From the NCBI RefSeq assembly GCF_900129755.1, contig NZ_FQWT01000001.1, positions 248,001-312,000 on the forward strand: DNA of 64,000 bases. Reading direction: 5' to 3'. Each line of letters opens with the position of its first letter. The first letter of the stretch is position 1. The notes under the pieces were generated by a model. That model was not told the DNA's origin and did not search any database. It saw only the letters and a program-made list of their open reading frames with translations. The position numbers were made by a program, and so were the translations under genes. This document shows, piece after piece, positions 52,353 through 62,623 of this stretch. Source of the DNA: Chryseobacterium oranimense. Lineage in GTDB: Bacteria; Bacteroidota; Bacteroidia; Flavobacteriales; Weeksellaceae.

Positions 52353-55091
52353 TTACTCTTTGATAAATTTTTGTTTCACTACTGTATTATTTTTTTGAGT
52401 AACCTCAATAAAGTAAATACCAGCCGGGAAATTCCCCACATTAATTTCGTTTTTCCCTGAATTTATTTTCAATCCGGATCTGATGACACTTCCCCTACCG
52501 TCAAAAATGGTGGCGGCAGCTTCTGACAAATCAGAATCAATGAAAAGGTCAGCTTTTACCGGATTAGGATATATTTTTACAACCTCTTTTTTCGTTTCAG
52601 CAGAAATATCTCTGGTGCTTAACGATCCGAAGTTTAAAGGAAGAACGTTGGCAGAATAAGTATTTTCTTCTGTAAGATATGCTTTGAAAGATCCTATTGC
52701 AGGCTCACTTCCGGCAGTTACTTTATAGAAGCCTGTTACTCCGTTTTCTGTTTTCAGCACATAAGCATTCGCCGGAACTTTGATGCCCTGGTAAACTCCG
52801 TTCATCTGATTGACCGTGATTGCTTTGGGTGTGGAAACATTTCCCGAACCACTGAAAGTAATATTCCCTGTCGCATTGACGATTACCGGAGTGTTTGCAG
52901 GAATGATTCCGTTTGAAATTGCGGTACAGCTGATATTATTGGCATTCGGAGACATCAGATAAGCAGTAACTCCGGAAGGTATATTAGCCTGGAATGGCAA
53001 GATCAGCACATCGTAACCATTAAATGTACGGCTGTAAGAAGCTGTATAGGCTGTGAAGTTAAACGGCACCTGAAAATCCATACCCTGACCGGAAAGGACA
53101 AGATTTGAGCATGTAGTACCAGAGATCACATTATTGGCAGATGAACTTACGTTTGAATTCACATAATAAATGCTGTTAGAGTTGGCACTCATAGGCTGCC
53201 AGTTATTGGAGGAAGTGACTCCCGCTGCATTTCTGAAGTCTACAGAAGTGTAGTAGCCGTTTTCCAGGGCATCCATCAGATAGCTGTCGCTTGCAGAATA
53301 GGTACCTCCGAATTTAGAAGCAATTTCATTACCTACATTGAAATAAACATCTCCCAGATTAATCGTAAGCACAGAGCTGTAATTGGAATTTCTCAATCCT
53401 AAAATTCCTTTGCATCCGTCTGTAAGCACCTGTCTTGAAATATCTAACGTAATATCGAAGTTTCCTCCCTGCGGAAAATTAATCTTGCCGTAATTATATG
53501 ATTTCGTTACGCCCTGACTGTTGATGTAATATAAAGTCGTATTGTCTGAGTAACTTTGTCCCGCCGTTGTATAGCTGTTTACATGCAGAATCAGTTTATT
53601 GTACCGGTCATTAAGCTGAAGATATCCGTTAGCCGCAGTCATATTATTACTGATAAGAGGACTTGGATTGGAGAACGTCACTGTTGTATTGCTGATATTG
53701 AATCCTGTCCCAAAAGCTGTACTGGTAGCCGTTTGTGTTTCAATTTTATTATAATGAATATCACCGCCTGTCATGAGAGAAGCAGGTCTGTCACCACTTT
53801 TATTAAAAACGAAAGTCATAACACTGGAGGGACTGATATCAGCAGTAGGACGGAATGTTGCCGTACTCATAGTGATAGGTGTACTCACCATATTGGATTG
53901 CGTATTGGTCAGTACTTTTGTTCCTGAAGTCGTATAAAAAGGAAGGTCAACTTTCAAACTATACGTATTCTGAGAAGGATTGATGACCATAAGAACGACC
54001 TGATTTCCATCCTGGGAAATATAGGAAGAACCCTGTAAAACACCTGTTTTGTCATCCCATTTGGCTTCTATTCTCGTTTTTCCTGTTGTGTACTTGGCAT
54101 AATGTGAAAGGATATAGCCTCTTTTGGTCATTACACCTGCAGGAGTTCCGTAAGTTCCGTCACCCATTAAGCCATAATAACGTTTGGCAGAGTAATGAAT
54201 CCAGGCATTGACATTACCTAATAATGCATTGTTGACACTGCTGGCAAAGGTAAATGCATCTGTATTCCAGCTGAAGTCACGGGCCGGCTGGGTGGATGAA
54301 GAGTTCCAGTTGATCAGATATTCTGTCTGCCAGATTTCTTTGTTGTAATTCTGGAACTGTTTGTAGGTAGACTGCATAAGTCCGTATTGATGCCCGCCAT
54401 ACACTTCAAAATTGGCCATTGCCGCAGGATCCAGCAAAGCACTGGCAAAATTATCCGTAAATCCCACACTTTCCGGGGCAATCACTTTACAATTGATAAG
54501 CTGTCCGTAATTTTTGATGAAGGTGGTAATTTGCGCAGGAGTCCAGATACATCCCTGATACTGTGCCATTTCATCCGGTTCATTTTGAATGGAGATATAA
54601 TCGAGCTCTACTCCGTTGTTCTGGAGATAGGTAACAAAGCTGTTAAGATAAAGGGCATAATCCTGATAATTTTCCGGCTTTAAATATCCAATCTGCTGTA
54701 CTCCGTTAGCATCAGTATACACTGCATTGACATGGTTATTGGTTTTCCAGGCTGCGGGCATTGTCCAAGGCGAAGCAAAAATGGTAAGCCCCATAGATTT
54801 GGCGAGCTGTGCTGTAGCCAGTACAGAACTCCAGTTGCTGCTGTTTTCGGGAATATATAATCTCATAATATTATACCCGCCTTCACTGGAACCTCCCCAA
54901 AGCGTCTGAATCTCTGATGTAGACATATGATTATAGGCAAACTGGGGACTGCATACAAATCCACCGAACCCTTTTATTTTCTGATAAGATGTGTTCTTAT
55001 CAATTTTTACAGTAGTAAGCTGGCCATACGCCAGACAACTGAAAAACAAACATATAGAATGAATGCTGAAAAGATTTAAAAGTTTTTTCAT
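52353..55091 (-). CDS. GH30 xylanase-like enzyme with type IX secretion signal
   Basis: This 912-residue protein has a signal peptide (ending CLAYGQ) and a GH30 barrel plus side sandwich over about 22-430. Acid/base Glu lies in ISIQNEPDEMAQY and nucleophile Glu in EIWQTEYLINW. Residues about 430-830 form beta-rich domains I cannot name, perhaps carbohydrate-binding. The last ~75 residues are a type A type-IX sorting domain (KIYPNPVKADLFID to VVKQKFIKE), so it is secreted or displayed on the surface. In this locus it is probably a glucuronoxylanase or xylanase, but the GH30 subfamily is not certain. Confidence 0.88.
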   Translation of the reverse strand: MKKLLNLFSIHSICLFFSCLAYGQLTTVKIDKNTSYQKIKGFGGFVCSPQFAYNHMSTSEIQTLWGGSSEGGYNIMRLYIPENSSNWSSVLATAQLAKSMGLTIFASPWTMPAAWKTNNHVNAVYTDANGVQQIGYLKPENYQDYALYLNSFVTYLQNNGVELDYISIQNEPDEMAQYQGCIWTPAQITTFIKNYGQLINCKVIAPESVGFTDNFASALLDPAAMANFEVYGGHQYGLMQSTYKQFQNYNKEIWQTEYLINWNSSSTQPARDFSWNTDAFTFASSVNNALLGNVNAWIHYSAKRYYGLMGDGTYGTPAGVMTKRGYILSHYAKYTTGKTRIEAKWDDKTGVLQGSSYISQDGNQVVLMVINPSQNTYSLKVDLPFYTTSGTKVLTNTQSNMVSTPITMSTATFRPTADISPSSVMTFVFNKSGDRPASLMTGGDIHYNKIETQTATSTAFGTGFNISNTTVTFSNPSPLISNNMTAANGYLQLNDRYNKLILHVNSYTTAGQSYSDNTTLYYINSQGVTKSYNYGKINFPQGGNFDITLDISRQVLTDGCKGILGLRNSNYSSVLTINLGDVYFNVGNEIASKFGGTYSASDSYLMDALENGYYTSVDFRNAAGVTSSNNWQPMSANSNSIYYVNSNVSSSANNVISGTTCSNLVLSGQGMDFQVPFNFTAYTASYSRTFNGYDVLILPFQANIPSGVTAYLMSPNANNISCTAISNGIIPANTPVIVNATGNITFSGSGNVSTPKAITVNQMNGVYQGIKVPANAYVLKTENGVTGFYKVTAGSEPAIGSFKAYLTEENTYSANVLPLNFGSLSTRDISAETKKEVVKIYPNPVKADLFIDSDLSEAAATIFDGRGSVIRSGLKINSGKNEINVGNFPAGIYFIEVTQKNNTVVKQKFIKE

Positions 55092-55359
55092 AATGGTTTA
55101 GTTTTAGATAGTCGTGATTTTGATCGTAAACAATTAAAGTAAGGGCAATAGATTCCCCATCAAGACGGTTCATTTTCAAAAAACGTCAGGAAAATACCCT
55201 GAATAGTATCAGGCAGCGATCTGTTAAATAAAGTTGCTTACAAAATCATTCGCTGTTCTTTCTCTTCATTCTCTGTGAGGGAACTGTATTTCAGATTGGA
55301 ATGTGAATTAAGATTAGTGTTTCATAATTAAAGTGTTGTTTGTGATGAGTATTGGTCAC

Positions 55360-57882
55360 TCAGTGAAGCATTTCGCTTTCCGGAGCGCCCAGGTAAGAGG
55401 GTTTTAATCCTCCGGTGTTGATCAGGAGCTTTTCAAGGACAATGCCGGGTTCCAGCACTCTGAAACGTAACGTGTGCTTTCCAGCCTGCTGAACCGAATG
55501 CTTTGTAACAGATTTAATAATATGTTCGGACTGCCATCTTCCCAATTCTCCTTTGTAATGGCCATTGAAGTTGACAATTTGTGGAGTTTCGTTGTCAAAA
55601 GAAATTTCGTAACGCAATCCTTTATTATGATTAAAATTTAAAGTCGGTGCTAATAATAACTGGACTTCAAACTCCCCTTTTGATTCAAAATTGACATCAT
55701 ATTCCAGCCAGATATTTTCATCAGCTTTTGGATAGGCATTCTGCGGAAAGGTTGTCACTCCCGACTTTGTTTTTCCAAAATCAGGAATCACTTCCCAATG
55801 GATCCGGTCAGAATTGCTCATTCTTGCAAAATTTTCTGCTTCAATGGAAACATAGCCGTTTTTCTCCTGAAATATTTTTTCTTTGGGAACCTCGGCTTCA
55901 GAAATATAGGTAACTTCAGGCATTATATTTTCTTTTCCGTCTGCCCAGCTTTTATATCCTATCCTCATCTGATCCATCATATGCTTCCATTTTCCTCCGG
56001 CAATCACATTATTGTATTGATTATCCAGATAAGCGTTTCTTTCAAAACATGTCTTCACTTTATCTGCGTAGAAATTGGCTCCCGGATCTTTTTTCGCTGC
56101 CAGTTCCCTGTTTTTTGCCACCGCATAATACATTTCATATAAATTACTGCATGCATCAATCGGGTACAAAACCAACTGATAATATGCATCCTGGTACTCA
56201 GCCGGAATCTGCTCTTTTAACCGTAAAGCTTCTACGGCCAATGCTCTGTAATCATTTAAAACCGTTTCAAATTCATGGTAATTTTCAAGGCTGTATGTTT
56301 TGCTGTCAAGGGTTTCAGGGGTTACTCTTCTGTTGTATTTGGCATACAGATTAATCATCCCGGCAATTTCTTTGGCGTGTTTTTCACCAAACTGCTGAGC
56401 AGCCCACTTCTCAGTATATTCCAAAAGATTTTTAGCATTAAACTGCTTCGGATTCCAGGCCATTTCCAGGAAAAAACTGATCGGAAACTCCATGGGTTTT
56501 AAATCTCCTACATTCACGACCCAAAGCTTATCTACTTTATGTTCATAGGAAAGGTTCATCTGTTCCCAGACTCTCTGGATGGGGCTTATGTTGATCCATT
56601 TGGAGTTTCTTGGTCCGCCTACATAATCAAAGTGGTAATAGATTCCATAGCCTCCTTTATGCAAAGGCTTTGAAAGGTCCGGAAGCTTTCTTACATTTCC
56701 CCAGTTATCATCACAGAACAGCAGGATCACATCATCCGGAACCCGCATTCCTTTATCATAATAGTCCTGAACTTCTTTATACAATGCCCAGACTTGAGGT
56801 GTTTTCTCCGCTTTCTTTCCGGTAACATCTGCGATGATTTTACGCTGATCTTTTACAATTTTCTCGAGCAGGGCAATATTGGTTCCCTCTCCCATTGCTT
56901 CGTCACCATCACCCCGCATTCCTACTGTTACGAGTTTTTCCCAGTTTTTGCTTCTCTCGAGTCCGGATTTCCAGAATTTCTGTAAAACTTCCGCATTTTT
57001 AGCATAATCCCAGACATTAGGGAGGTTATTTTTTTTGATATACCTGTGCCAGTCGGTTTGTGCCAAAGCCATAGGCTCATGGTGGGAAGTTCCCATGACA
57101 ATACCCATTTCATTGGCTAACGGTCCGCTCAGAGGATCATCGTCATAGAATGCCTTCCCCCACATTGCCGGCCAGATATAGTTTCCTTTAAGACGTAGAA
57201 TCAGTTCAAAAACTTTTTCGTAAAATTTAGAATTAACTCCGCCAAAAGTCGCTCTCGCCCAGCCTCCCAATGAAGGTTCTTCATCGTTAAGGAAAATACC
57301 GCGATACTCTACAGCAGGCTCACCATCAGTATATATTCCTTTTTTAAAGTATACATTATCTTTTTTCTCAACCGGAACATCTGCCCAATAATACCATGGT
57401 GAAACACCTATCTGCTGAGACATTTCATAAATTCCGTAAATCGTTCCTCTTTTATCACTTCCTGCAATCACAATGGCTTCAGAAACGCCCGGAAATGGAT
57501 CACTGACATTCTGAATGATATATTTTTCCCTTTTCCCTGTTAATGCTTTTCCATCCAGCTTTTTTTGACGAATTAAATTATCAATGGTTTTGCTTTTACC
57601 TGCTTCACCAATAATGATGATCATGCCGTTCAGGCCAGAGTTTTGGGAAACCAGATTAGGCTGGACGCCGGTTACTTTTTGAAAATCGGATTGAAGATTC
57701 GCAACAGCGCGCAGAATTCCTTTATCCGAATCGCTGTCTGAAAACAGCATCAAACCTGAATTGCGCTCTTTCAACACCACCGAATTTTCTGTCTTGGCAA
57801 AAGAAATAAATGGTTCGGCTGCTTTTACAAAAAATATAAACAACAACGTAAGAAACAGCGAAATGCTTTTTGTAAAATTCAT
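55360..57882 (-). CDS. GH115 alpha-glucuronidase
   Basis: This 840-residue secreted protein has a signal peptide (to about VKAAEP) and the GH115 domain order: an N-terminal domain, a barrel with EYRGIFLNDEEPSLGGWAR, NYIWPAMWGKAFYDDD and GTSHHEPMALAQTDW, then a helical domain and a C-terminal sandwich. Unlike GH67, GH115 enzymes remove 4-O-methylglucuronic acid from internal positions of polymeric xylan. It lies 17 bp after the SGNH esterase gene and 268 bp before GH30. The two alpha-glucuronidase families together suggest a diet rich in glucuronoxylan. Confidence 0.93.
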   Translation of the reverse strand: MNFTKSISLFLTLLFIFFVKAAEPFISFAKTENSVVLKERNSGLMLFSDSDSDKGILRAVANLQSDFQKVTGVQPNLVSQNSGLNGMIIIIGEAGKSKTIDNLIRQKKLDGKALTGKREKYIIQNVSDPFPGVSEAIVIAGSDKRGTIYGIYEMSQQIGVSPWYYWADVPVEKKDNVYFKKGIYTDGEPAVEYRGIFLNDEEPSLGGWARATFGGVNSKFYEKVFELILRLKGNYIWPAMWGKAFYDDDPLSGPLANEMGIVMGTSHHEPMALAQTDWHRYIKKNNLPNVWDYAKNAEVLQKFWKSGLERSKNWEKLVTVGMRGDGDEAMGEGTNIALLEKIVKDQRKIIADVTGKKAEKTPQVWALYKEVQDYYDKGMRVPDDVILLFCDDNWGNVRKLPDLSKPLHKGGYGIYYHFDYVGGPRNSKWINISPIQRVWEQMNLSYEHKVDKLWVVNVGDLKPMEFPISFFLEMAWNPKQFNAKNLLEYTEKWAAQQFGEKHAKEIAGMINLYAKYNRRVTPETLDSKTYSLENYHEFETVLNDYRALAVEALRLKEQIPAEYQDAYYQLVLYPIDACSNLYEMYYAVAKNRELAAKKDPGANFYADKVKTCFERNAYLDNQYNNVIAGGKWKHMMDQMRIGYKSWADGKENIMPEVTYISEAEVPKEKIFQEKNGYVSIEAENFARMSNSDRIHWEVIPDFGKTKSGVTTFPQNAYPKADENIWLEYDVNFESKGEFEVQLLLAPTLNFNHNKGLRYEISFDNETPQIVNFNGHYKGELGRWQSEHIIKSVTKHSVQQAGKHTLRFRVLEPGIVLEKLLINTGGLKPSYLGAPESEMLH

Positions 57883-57899
57883 ACTATATCTTTTTGATT

Positions 57900-59120
57900 T
57901 TAATTTTTAAATAAGTTCAGATCTACAAATTCTCCCATTCTTCTATAACCGGTTTCATTGGGATGAAGAAAATCATGGTCGTGCATATCGTTTAAGATGA
58001 CTTCCGGATTTTCACTCTGCATATGTTGGGCAAAATCGATGACGGCATCAAACTTTCCGCTGTTCCTGATCCAGTCGTTTACTTTTTTCCAGGCCTCGAT
58101 ACGGAAAGGTTTGTCGTAGAACGACTTGGCAAAAGGAAGAATCGTTGCTCCGTACACTTTGATTCCGTTAGCATGTGCCTTATCGATCATCACCTGGTAA
58201 GCGGCAATCAGTTCTTCTGTTCTTTTGGAAGCGTCATCAGCATCTCTTGTTCCTCCCAGATCATTCACTCCTTCCAGAATGATCAGCCATTTTACGCCCT
58301 GCTGATTGAGGATGTTATAATCAAAACGGTCGAGTGCTGTAGGACCTAAACCGCCACGCACTACACAATTCCCACCAATTCCGAAATTAAGGACACTTAC
58401 ATTCCTGGTTGAAGGATTCGCCAGTAACCGCTGCGAAAAAATATCCGGCCAGCGATTCTGTCTATTGGTTCCCGATCCTCTTCCGTCGGTAATGGAATTT
58501 CCCATAATAGCCACCGCATACGAGGGTTCACCTGTCTTTACATCAATGTTAAAAAGCGAATACCAATGATCTGTTTTTACAGGATCTTTAAATACTGCTG
58601 AACTCGCCTGCTCACCTTTAACAATAAAAGAGGTTGTTCTTGAACCCGGATGCCCGGTGACAGATTGGGTTACTTTTGCATAGGAAATCGTAATGGCCAG
58701 CAATGAATTAGACTTCAGGTTAAAGTTCACTTCATCGGAATAAATATCAGATCCGGGAGCAATTTTAAAACTGTTTTTATTCTCAAACGTTAATGTCCTG
58801 ATAGTGGCTGCATCCACATTGCTGCTATCGGATGGCACGGCAATAGAAACTGTTTTTACTGCAAGGCTGTCTGTAGAATACCTATTGGAAAAACGTAACC
58901 GCAATTTTTTCCCACCCACAGATACACGGACAATCTGACGCAGGGTATTCCCCGAAAGCCCCGGTTCGGGCGGAAGATTTTTGGGTTCCACCAATTGGGG
59001 AGCAGTTGCCCAGATAGTGAGCCACTGGTCTTTGGATGACTTTTTTTCCAGACTTCGAGAGGAAGAGCAGGAAACCAAAAATCCCGAAATGATAAAGATG
59101 TATAAGTTTTTGAAGCGCAT
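57900..59120 (-). CDS. SGNH/GDSL esterase lipoprotein
   Basis: This 406-residue protein has a lipoprotein signal (lipobox LVSC, Cys18). An N-terminal beta-sandwich (about 40-190) precedes the SGNH hydrolase domain, whose block I Ser is in IMGNSITDGRGSG, the Gly block in FGIGGNCVV, the Asn block in EGVNDLGG and the Asp/His pair in HDFLHPNETGY. Esterases of this sort in xylan loci remove acetyl, or less often feruloyl, groups; the substrate cannot be decided from sequence. It sits between GH97 and GH115, with gaps of 28 and 17 bp. Confidence 0.86.
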   Translation of the reverse strand: MRFKNLYIFIISGFLVSCSSSRSLEKKSSKDQWLTIWATAPQLVEPKNLPPEPGLSGNTLRQIVRVSVGGKKLRLRFSNRYSTDSLAVKTVSIAVPSDSSNVDAATIRTLTFENKNSFKIAPGSDIYSDEVNFNLKSNSLLAITISYAKVTQSVTGHPGSRTTSFIVKGEQASSAVFKDPVKTDHWYSLFNIDVKTGEPSYAVAIMGNSITDGRGSGTNRQNRWPDIFSQRLLANPSTRNVSVLNFGIGGNCVVRGGLGPTALDRFDYNILNQQGVKWLIILEGVNDLGGTRDADDASKRTEELIAAYQVMIDKAHANGIKVYGATILPFAKSFYDKPFRIEAWKKVNDWIRNSGKFDAVIDFAQHMQSENPEVILNDMHDHDFLHPNETGYRRMGEFVDLNLFKN

Positions 59121-59148
59121 TTTTTCTGTTTTTTCGTTTTATCAACCT

Positions 59149-61086
59149 TTAATTTCTTACTACAAATCCTCCGTTCGGCTGAATTTCAATCGTAAAGTCG
59201 CCTTTTGCATTTACTTTCACTTCTTTTTCTGATGAATTTCCCTTTGCATCATCATTAATGAATCTAACTGTTTTCCCTGCAAACATCGGAAGCTTTATTT
59301 TCAGTTTTTGGGATTGCTTTTCAGCATTTACACCAGCAACATACCATTGATCCGCATGTCTTCTCGCAACTACAGCATATTTCCCGGGATAGCCGTCTAT
59401 GAAAACTGTTTCATCCCAAAGTGTCGGAACTTCTTTCATAAAGCTGAGCTGAAATTCCGGAGCATCGGTCAGGTTATTCGGCATGATGCCAAACATCTGA
59501 ACAGGATTCTGAAACAATACTGCCGTAGCCAGCTGAAAGCCATCTGTGGTATGCCTTTTATTTTTATCCCTGTTGGATTTTGTTAAATATTTGTTGAGGA
59601 AAGTTCCGCCAAACTCCATACTTCCCACCGTATTCCTGATAAAAGGATGAAGCGTGGCAAAAAAAGCTTCCTGCCTGCGTACATCTTCTGAGAAATAGAG
59701 CATTTCTGAGGCAAGAACGGCCTCACTTCCTGCATAATTCGGGTACATTACTTCCCAGCCTCTCGGTAAAGTAGCTCCATGGAAAATAATGGTTAGTCCA
59801 AAATCGTTGGCATCCGACAGAATATCTTCATAAAGACGCATGGTTTCCTGTTTGTCTCCTCCGAAGAAATCCACTTTCAGTCCTTTTACGCCCGCTTCTT
59901 TCAGCCATTTCATTTCTTTTTTCCGTTCAATGGATGAGCTCATTTTGTTTCTCGGTCCCATCGGTGCGTCATTGGCTGCTCCGTTGGAGTTGTACCAAAG
60001 CAATACCCCGACATTTTTTGATTTTGCATATTGAATAAGCTCTCGCATGCGGTCTTTGCCTATATTTTTATCCCAAAGCGCATCCATGAGAATAAACTGA
60101 TATTTCAGTGCAGCAGCAAGGTCTATGAATTTCACCTGATCATCGTAGTTCATACTGTTATCCTGCCAAAGAATCCAGCTCCAGGTAGATTTTCCGAACT
60201 GGTAATCCTGTGACGGCTCATACATCAGATCTACCACATCAAAAGGAATGGTAGTTTCTACGATGGGTTTCAGGGAGCTGCCTACTGTAATTGTTCTCCA
60301 CGGTGTTTTTCCGGGAAGAGAAACAGCAGCTCCGGTACTTCCGAAGCCGTTATTTTCAGCAATGTTCGGATAAGCGACTTTGTAAAGGCTTTTTTCTGCT
60401 GTGGTTTCAAGGTGTGAAGCACAATACGAACTGTTCACTCCTGTCTCGGAAAGCAATATCCAGCCTTCATTTCCGATATGGAACAGACCAGGGAAAACGT
60501 AGCCGTAATCAGATGGTATTCCCAGCTCTGCATCGGCTTTATAACCACTTTCATAGCTTGGTGCGGTGCGTGCAAAACCTGTCATCGGCTTCATCATAGG
60601 TGAAAGAAAAGTAGTGGTTTGTGACGGGAATCTGTATCCTGTAGTTTCTGACTGTACCACAACACTCAACCGTTCTTTCATTGGTGGAATATTGTAGCGG
60701 AAAGCAATATTGTTGTTGCTCACCTGAAATTCAATGCCTATCTGATGCTGGTCTGCATTACTGAAGTTAACCAATAAAGTATTGGCCTTATAATCAATCT
60801 CAGATTTTTTGATTTTTTCGTTCGTATATTTCTTAGAAACAATATCCTTTTTGCTGTCCATAAATTTCAGATCCTTTGAAAAATCGGACTCGTTGGTTAC
60901 CAGGCCCAGCGGGGATTTTTCAAGCATTGTTTTTCCCTGAAGGATAACATTATACGATGCTTTTCCCTCTTCTGAAAAAACCTGAAGCTTCAGATGTCCA
61001 TCAGGACTTGAAATTTCGGCTACCTGCGCAAAGCTTTTGCTGATCAGAAACAGGCTGAATACGATATATAAAACTTTTTTTCTCAT
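59149..61086 (-). CDS. GH97 glycosidase, probably retaining type
   Basis: This 645-residue secreted protein has a signal peptide (ending SKSFAQ), an N-terminal super-sandwich, a central TIM barrel and a short C-terminal sandwich, the usual GH97 layout. The barrel has [21 protein letters not shown] and [15 protein letters not shown]. The Asp in VDFF stands where retaining GH97 enzymes have their nucleophile, which suggests alpha-galactosidase or beta-L-arabinopyranosidase-type activity rather than an inverting alpha-glucosidase. It overlaps the GH43 gene upstream by 4 bp (ATGA-type coupling). Confidence 0.88.
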   Translation of the reverse strand: MRKKVLYIVFSLFLISKSFAQVAEISSPDGHLKLQVFSEEGKASYNVILQGKTMLEKSPLGLVTNESDFSKDLKFMDSKKDIVSKKYTNEKIKKSEIDYKANTLLVNFSNADQHQIGIEFQVSNNNIAFRYNIPPMKERLSVVVQSETTGYRFPSQTTTFLSPMMKPMTGFARTAPSYESGYKADAELGIPSDYGYVFPGLFHIGNEGWILLSETGVNSSYCASHLETTAEKSLYKVAYPNIAENNGFGSTGAAVSLPGKTPWRTITVGSSLKPIVETTIPFDVVDLMYEPSQDYQFGKSTWSWILWQDNSMNYDDQVKFIDLAAALKYQFILMDALWDKNIGKDRMRELIQYAKSKNVGVLLWYNSNGAANDAPMGPRNKMSSSIERKKEMKWLKEAGVKGLKVDFFGGDKQETMRLYEDILSDANDFGLTIIFHGATLPRGWEVMYPNYAGSEAVLASEMLYFSEDVRRQEAFFATLHPFIRNTVGSMEFGGTFLNKYLTKSNRDKNKRHTTDGFQLATAVLFQNPVQMFGIMPNNLTDAPEFQLSFMKEVPTLWDETVFIDGYPGKYAVVARRHADQWYVAGVNAEKQSQKLKIKLPMFAGKTVRFINDDAKGNSSEKEVKVNAKGDFTIEIQPNGGFVVRN

Positions 61087-62465
61087 AACTCATTATTTTC
61101 AAGAAAGGTCCAGTAATCGAAATACATAATATCTGTTGAGGCTTTTCCATTGAATACAAAGTACAGATCATGAATGCCGGTAATTTTTTCAGTAAGCTGA
61201 ACCTTTACGGTTTCCCAGCGGTCATCTCCACCCGTCATCGGAACCTTTACCGTTGCAGCAACCGGTCCGTTCACAGCATCCAGATGAACGGTCATTGTTA
61301 CGTCACTGTTATGGGTAGTCCCTACTCTTGCAGAAAAAGAACTAGCTCCTTTTTTCCGGAAATCAACGTTCTTTACACTGGTATACGCTCCATTTTTCTT
61401 TGCTTTGATGAAAACACCAACCTCTTTATTCTGATAGGATTTTACATTTTCCGACCAGGCAATCATTTCTGCCTGATTGAATGAATAAGGATTAACTGTT
61501 GCGATAGCTTTTGTAATTCCGTTAGTCATTTTAAATGGTGAGATGGAACCGTCCTTATTGAATGTAAGCTCTTCCAGACTTACCGATCTTGTAAAACCGC
61601 TTCCGCCTGGCAATGCCCCATTGTGATAAAAGAAATACGTTTTCCCCCGGAAATCAATAACACCGGGATGATTGGTGAATGATTTCCCTTCAGTAGGCAT
61701 TACAATTCCACCATATTTCCATGGTCCCTGTGCTGTTTTACCTGTAGAATATCCTATGAATTCAGGAAGCGGACCACCCGGCCAGAAAAGATAATACAGG
61801 TTTTTCCTTTTGTACAGCCATGGGCCTTCCTCGTATTTTGTGGGTCTTTCCAGATTGGGTTTCCCATCTCTTTTGCCAAATGATTCTTCGGTCATCGGAA
61901 CTTCTGTAATATTCCCGGAATAGGAGATCATATCTTCATTCAGCTTTACGTATTTTAATTTAGGATTTCCCCAATACATATGAGCCTGTCCGTCATCATC
62001 CACAAAAACGGTGGGATCAATATCTCCCCATTCGCTCTGAACAAGAGGTTTTCCCAGCGGATCATGAAAAGGCCCAAACGGACTGTCGCCAACGGCAACT
62101 CCTATAGCGCCTTTGTTATTGGTTTTGGACCACATCGGAACGTATAAAAAAAACTTTCCGTTTCTTTCTACACATTGTGCGGCCCAAGCATCACGTTTTG
62201 CCCAGTCGAAATCTTTATACGAGAGAATTGTTCCGTGATCTGTCCAGTTGACCATATCATTGGTGGAATACACTTTCCAGTCGTTCATGGTAAACCAGGT
62301 GGAATTATCCTCATCGTGTGTCGTGTACACATACAGCCTGTCATTGTACACCATTGGTGCCGGGTCTGCAGTATAATTGGTCTGAATAATAGGGTTCTGA
62401 GAAAATAATATTCCCGAATATCCTGTTAAACAGAGATTAAGTATTGCCTTTATTGTTTTTTTCAT
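61083..62465 (-). CDS. Secreted GH43 with C-terminal CBM6-like domain (copy 2)
   Basis: This 460-residue protein has a signal peptide (ending LFSQ) and a GH43 propeller at about 25-325, with catalytic residues in [20 protein letters not shown] and the acid Glu in [11 protein letters not shown]. It ends with a CBM6-like sandwich that closes IMYFDYWTF. The layout is that of GH43 arabinofuranosidases and xylosidases acting on arabinoxylan. It is a clear paralogue of the next gene upstream, sharing motifs and the CBM arrangement throughout, and it overlaps GH97 by 4 bp. Confidence 0.9.
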   Translation of the reverse strand: MKKTIKAILNLCLTGYSGILFSQNPIIQTNYTADPAPMVYNDRLYVYTTHDEDNSTWFTMNDWKVYSTNDMVNWTDHGTILSYKDFDWAKRDAWAAQCVERNGKFFLYVPMWSKTNNKGAIGVAVGDSPFGPFHDPLGKPLVQSEWGDIDPTVFVDDDGQAHMYWGNPKLKYVKLNEDMISYSGNITEVPMTEESFGKRDGKPNLERPTKYEEGPWLYKRKNLYYLFWPGGPLPEFIGYSTGKTAQGPWKYGGIVMPTEGKSFTNHPGVIDFRGKTYFFYHNGALPGGSGFTRSVSLEELTFNKDGSISPFKMTNGITKAIATVNPYSFNQAEMIAWSENVKSYQNKEVGVFIKAKKNGAYTSVKNVDFRKKGASSFSARVGTTHNSDVTMTVHLDAVNGPVAATVKVPMTGGDDRWETVKVQLTEKITGIHDLYFVFNGKASTDIMYFDYWTFLENNEL

Positions 62466-62531
62466 ATTTAACTTTTATTTGAGCACTAAGGGTCGCTATC
62501 GCCTGTAGGAGCTAAATGGTTGAATTATTAA

Positions 62532-62613
62532 GGTGGTTTCTCATATTGTTATAGCCATTTTAACCACCCCGTCAAAAAATCTTCGATTTTTTGCCACCCC
62601 TCCAAAGGAGGGG
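62532..62613. repeat. Double-hairpin intergenic repeat element
   Basis: The gap between the two GH43 genes holds three nested or adjacent palindromes: GGTGGTT/AACCACC (62532-62538, 62562-62568); CAAAAAATC/GATTTTTTG with a 3-base loop (62573-62593); and CCCCTCC/GGAGGGG with a 3-base loop (62597-62613). GC-rich CCACCCC blocks flank the middle hairpin. The form is like dispersed palindromic elements between genes in flavobacteria, and it may also act as a partial terminator. Confidence 0.6.
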
Positions 62614-62623
62614 AATTTTTATC

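Noticed and set aside
55310..55345. AGTGT-containing repeats upstream of GH30 as an AraR operator
   Set aside because: Two AGTGT copies are in the same orientation and no ACAYTT half lies at the 7-base spacing.
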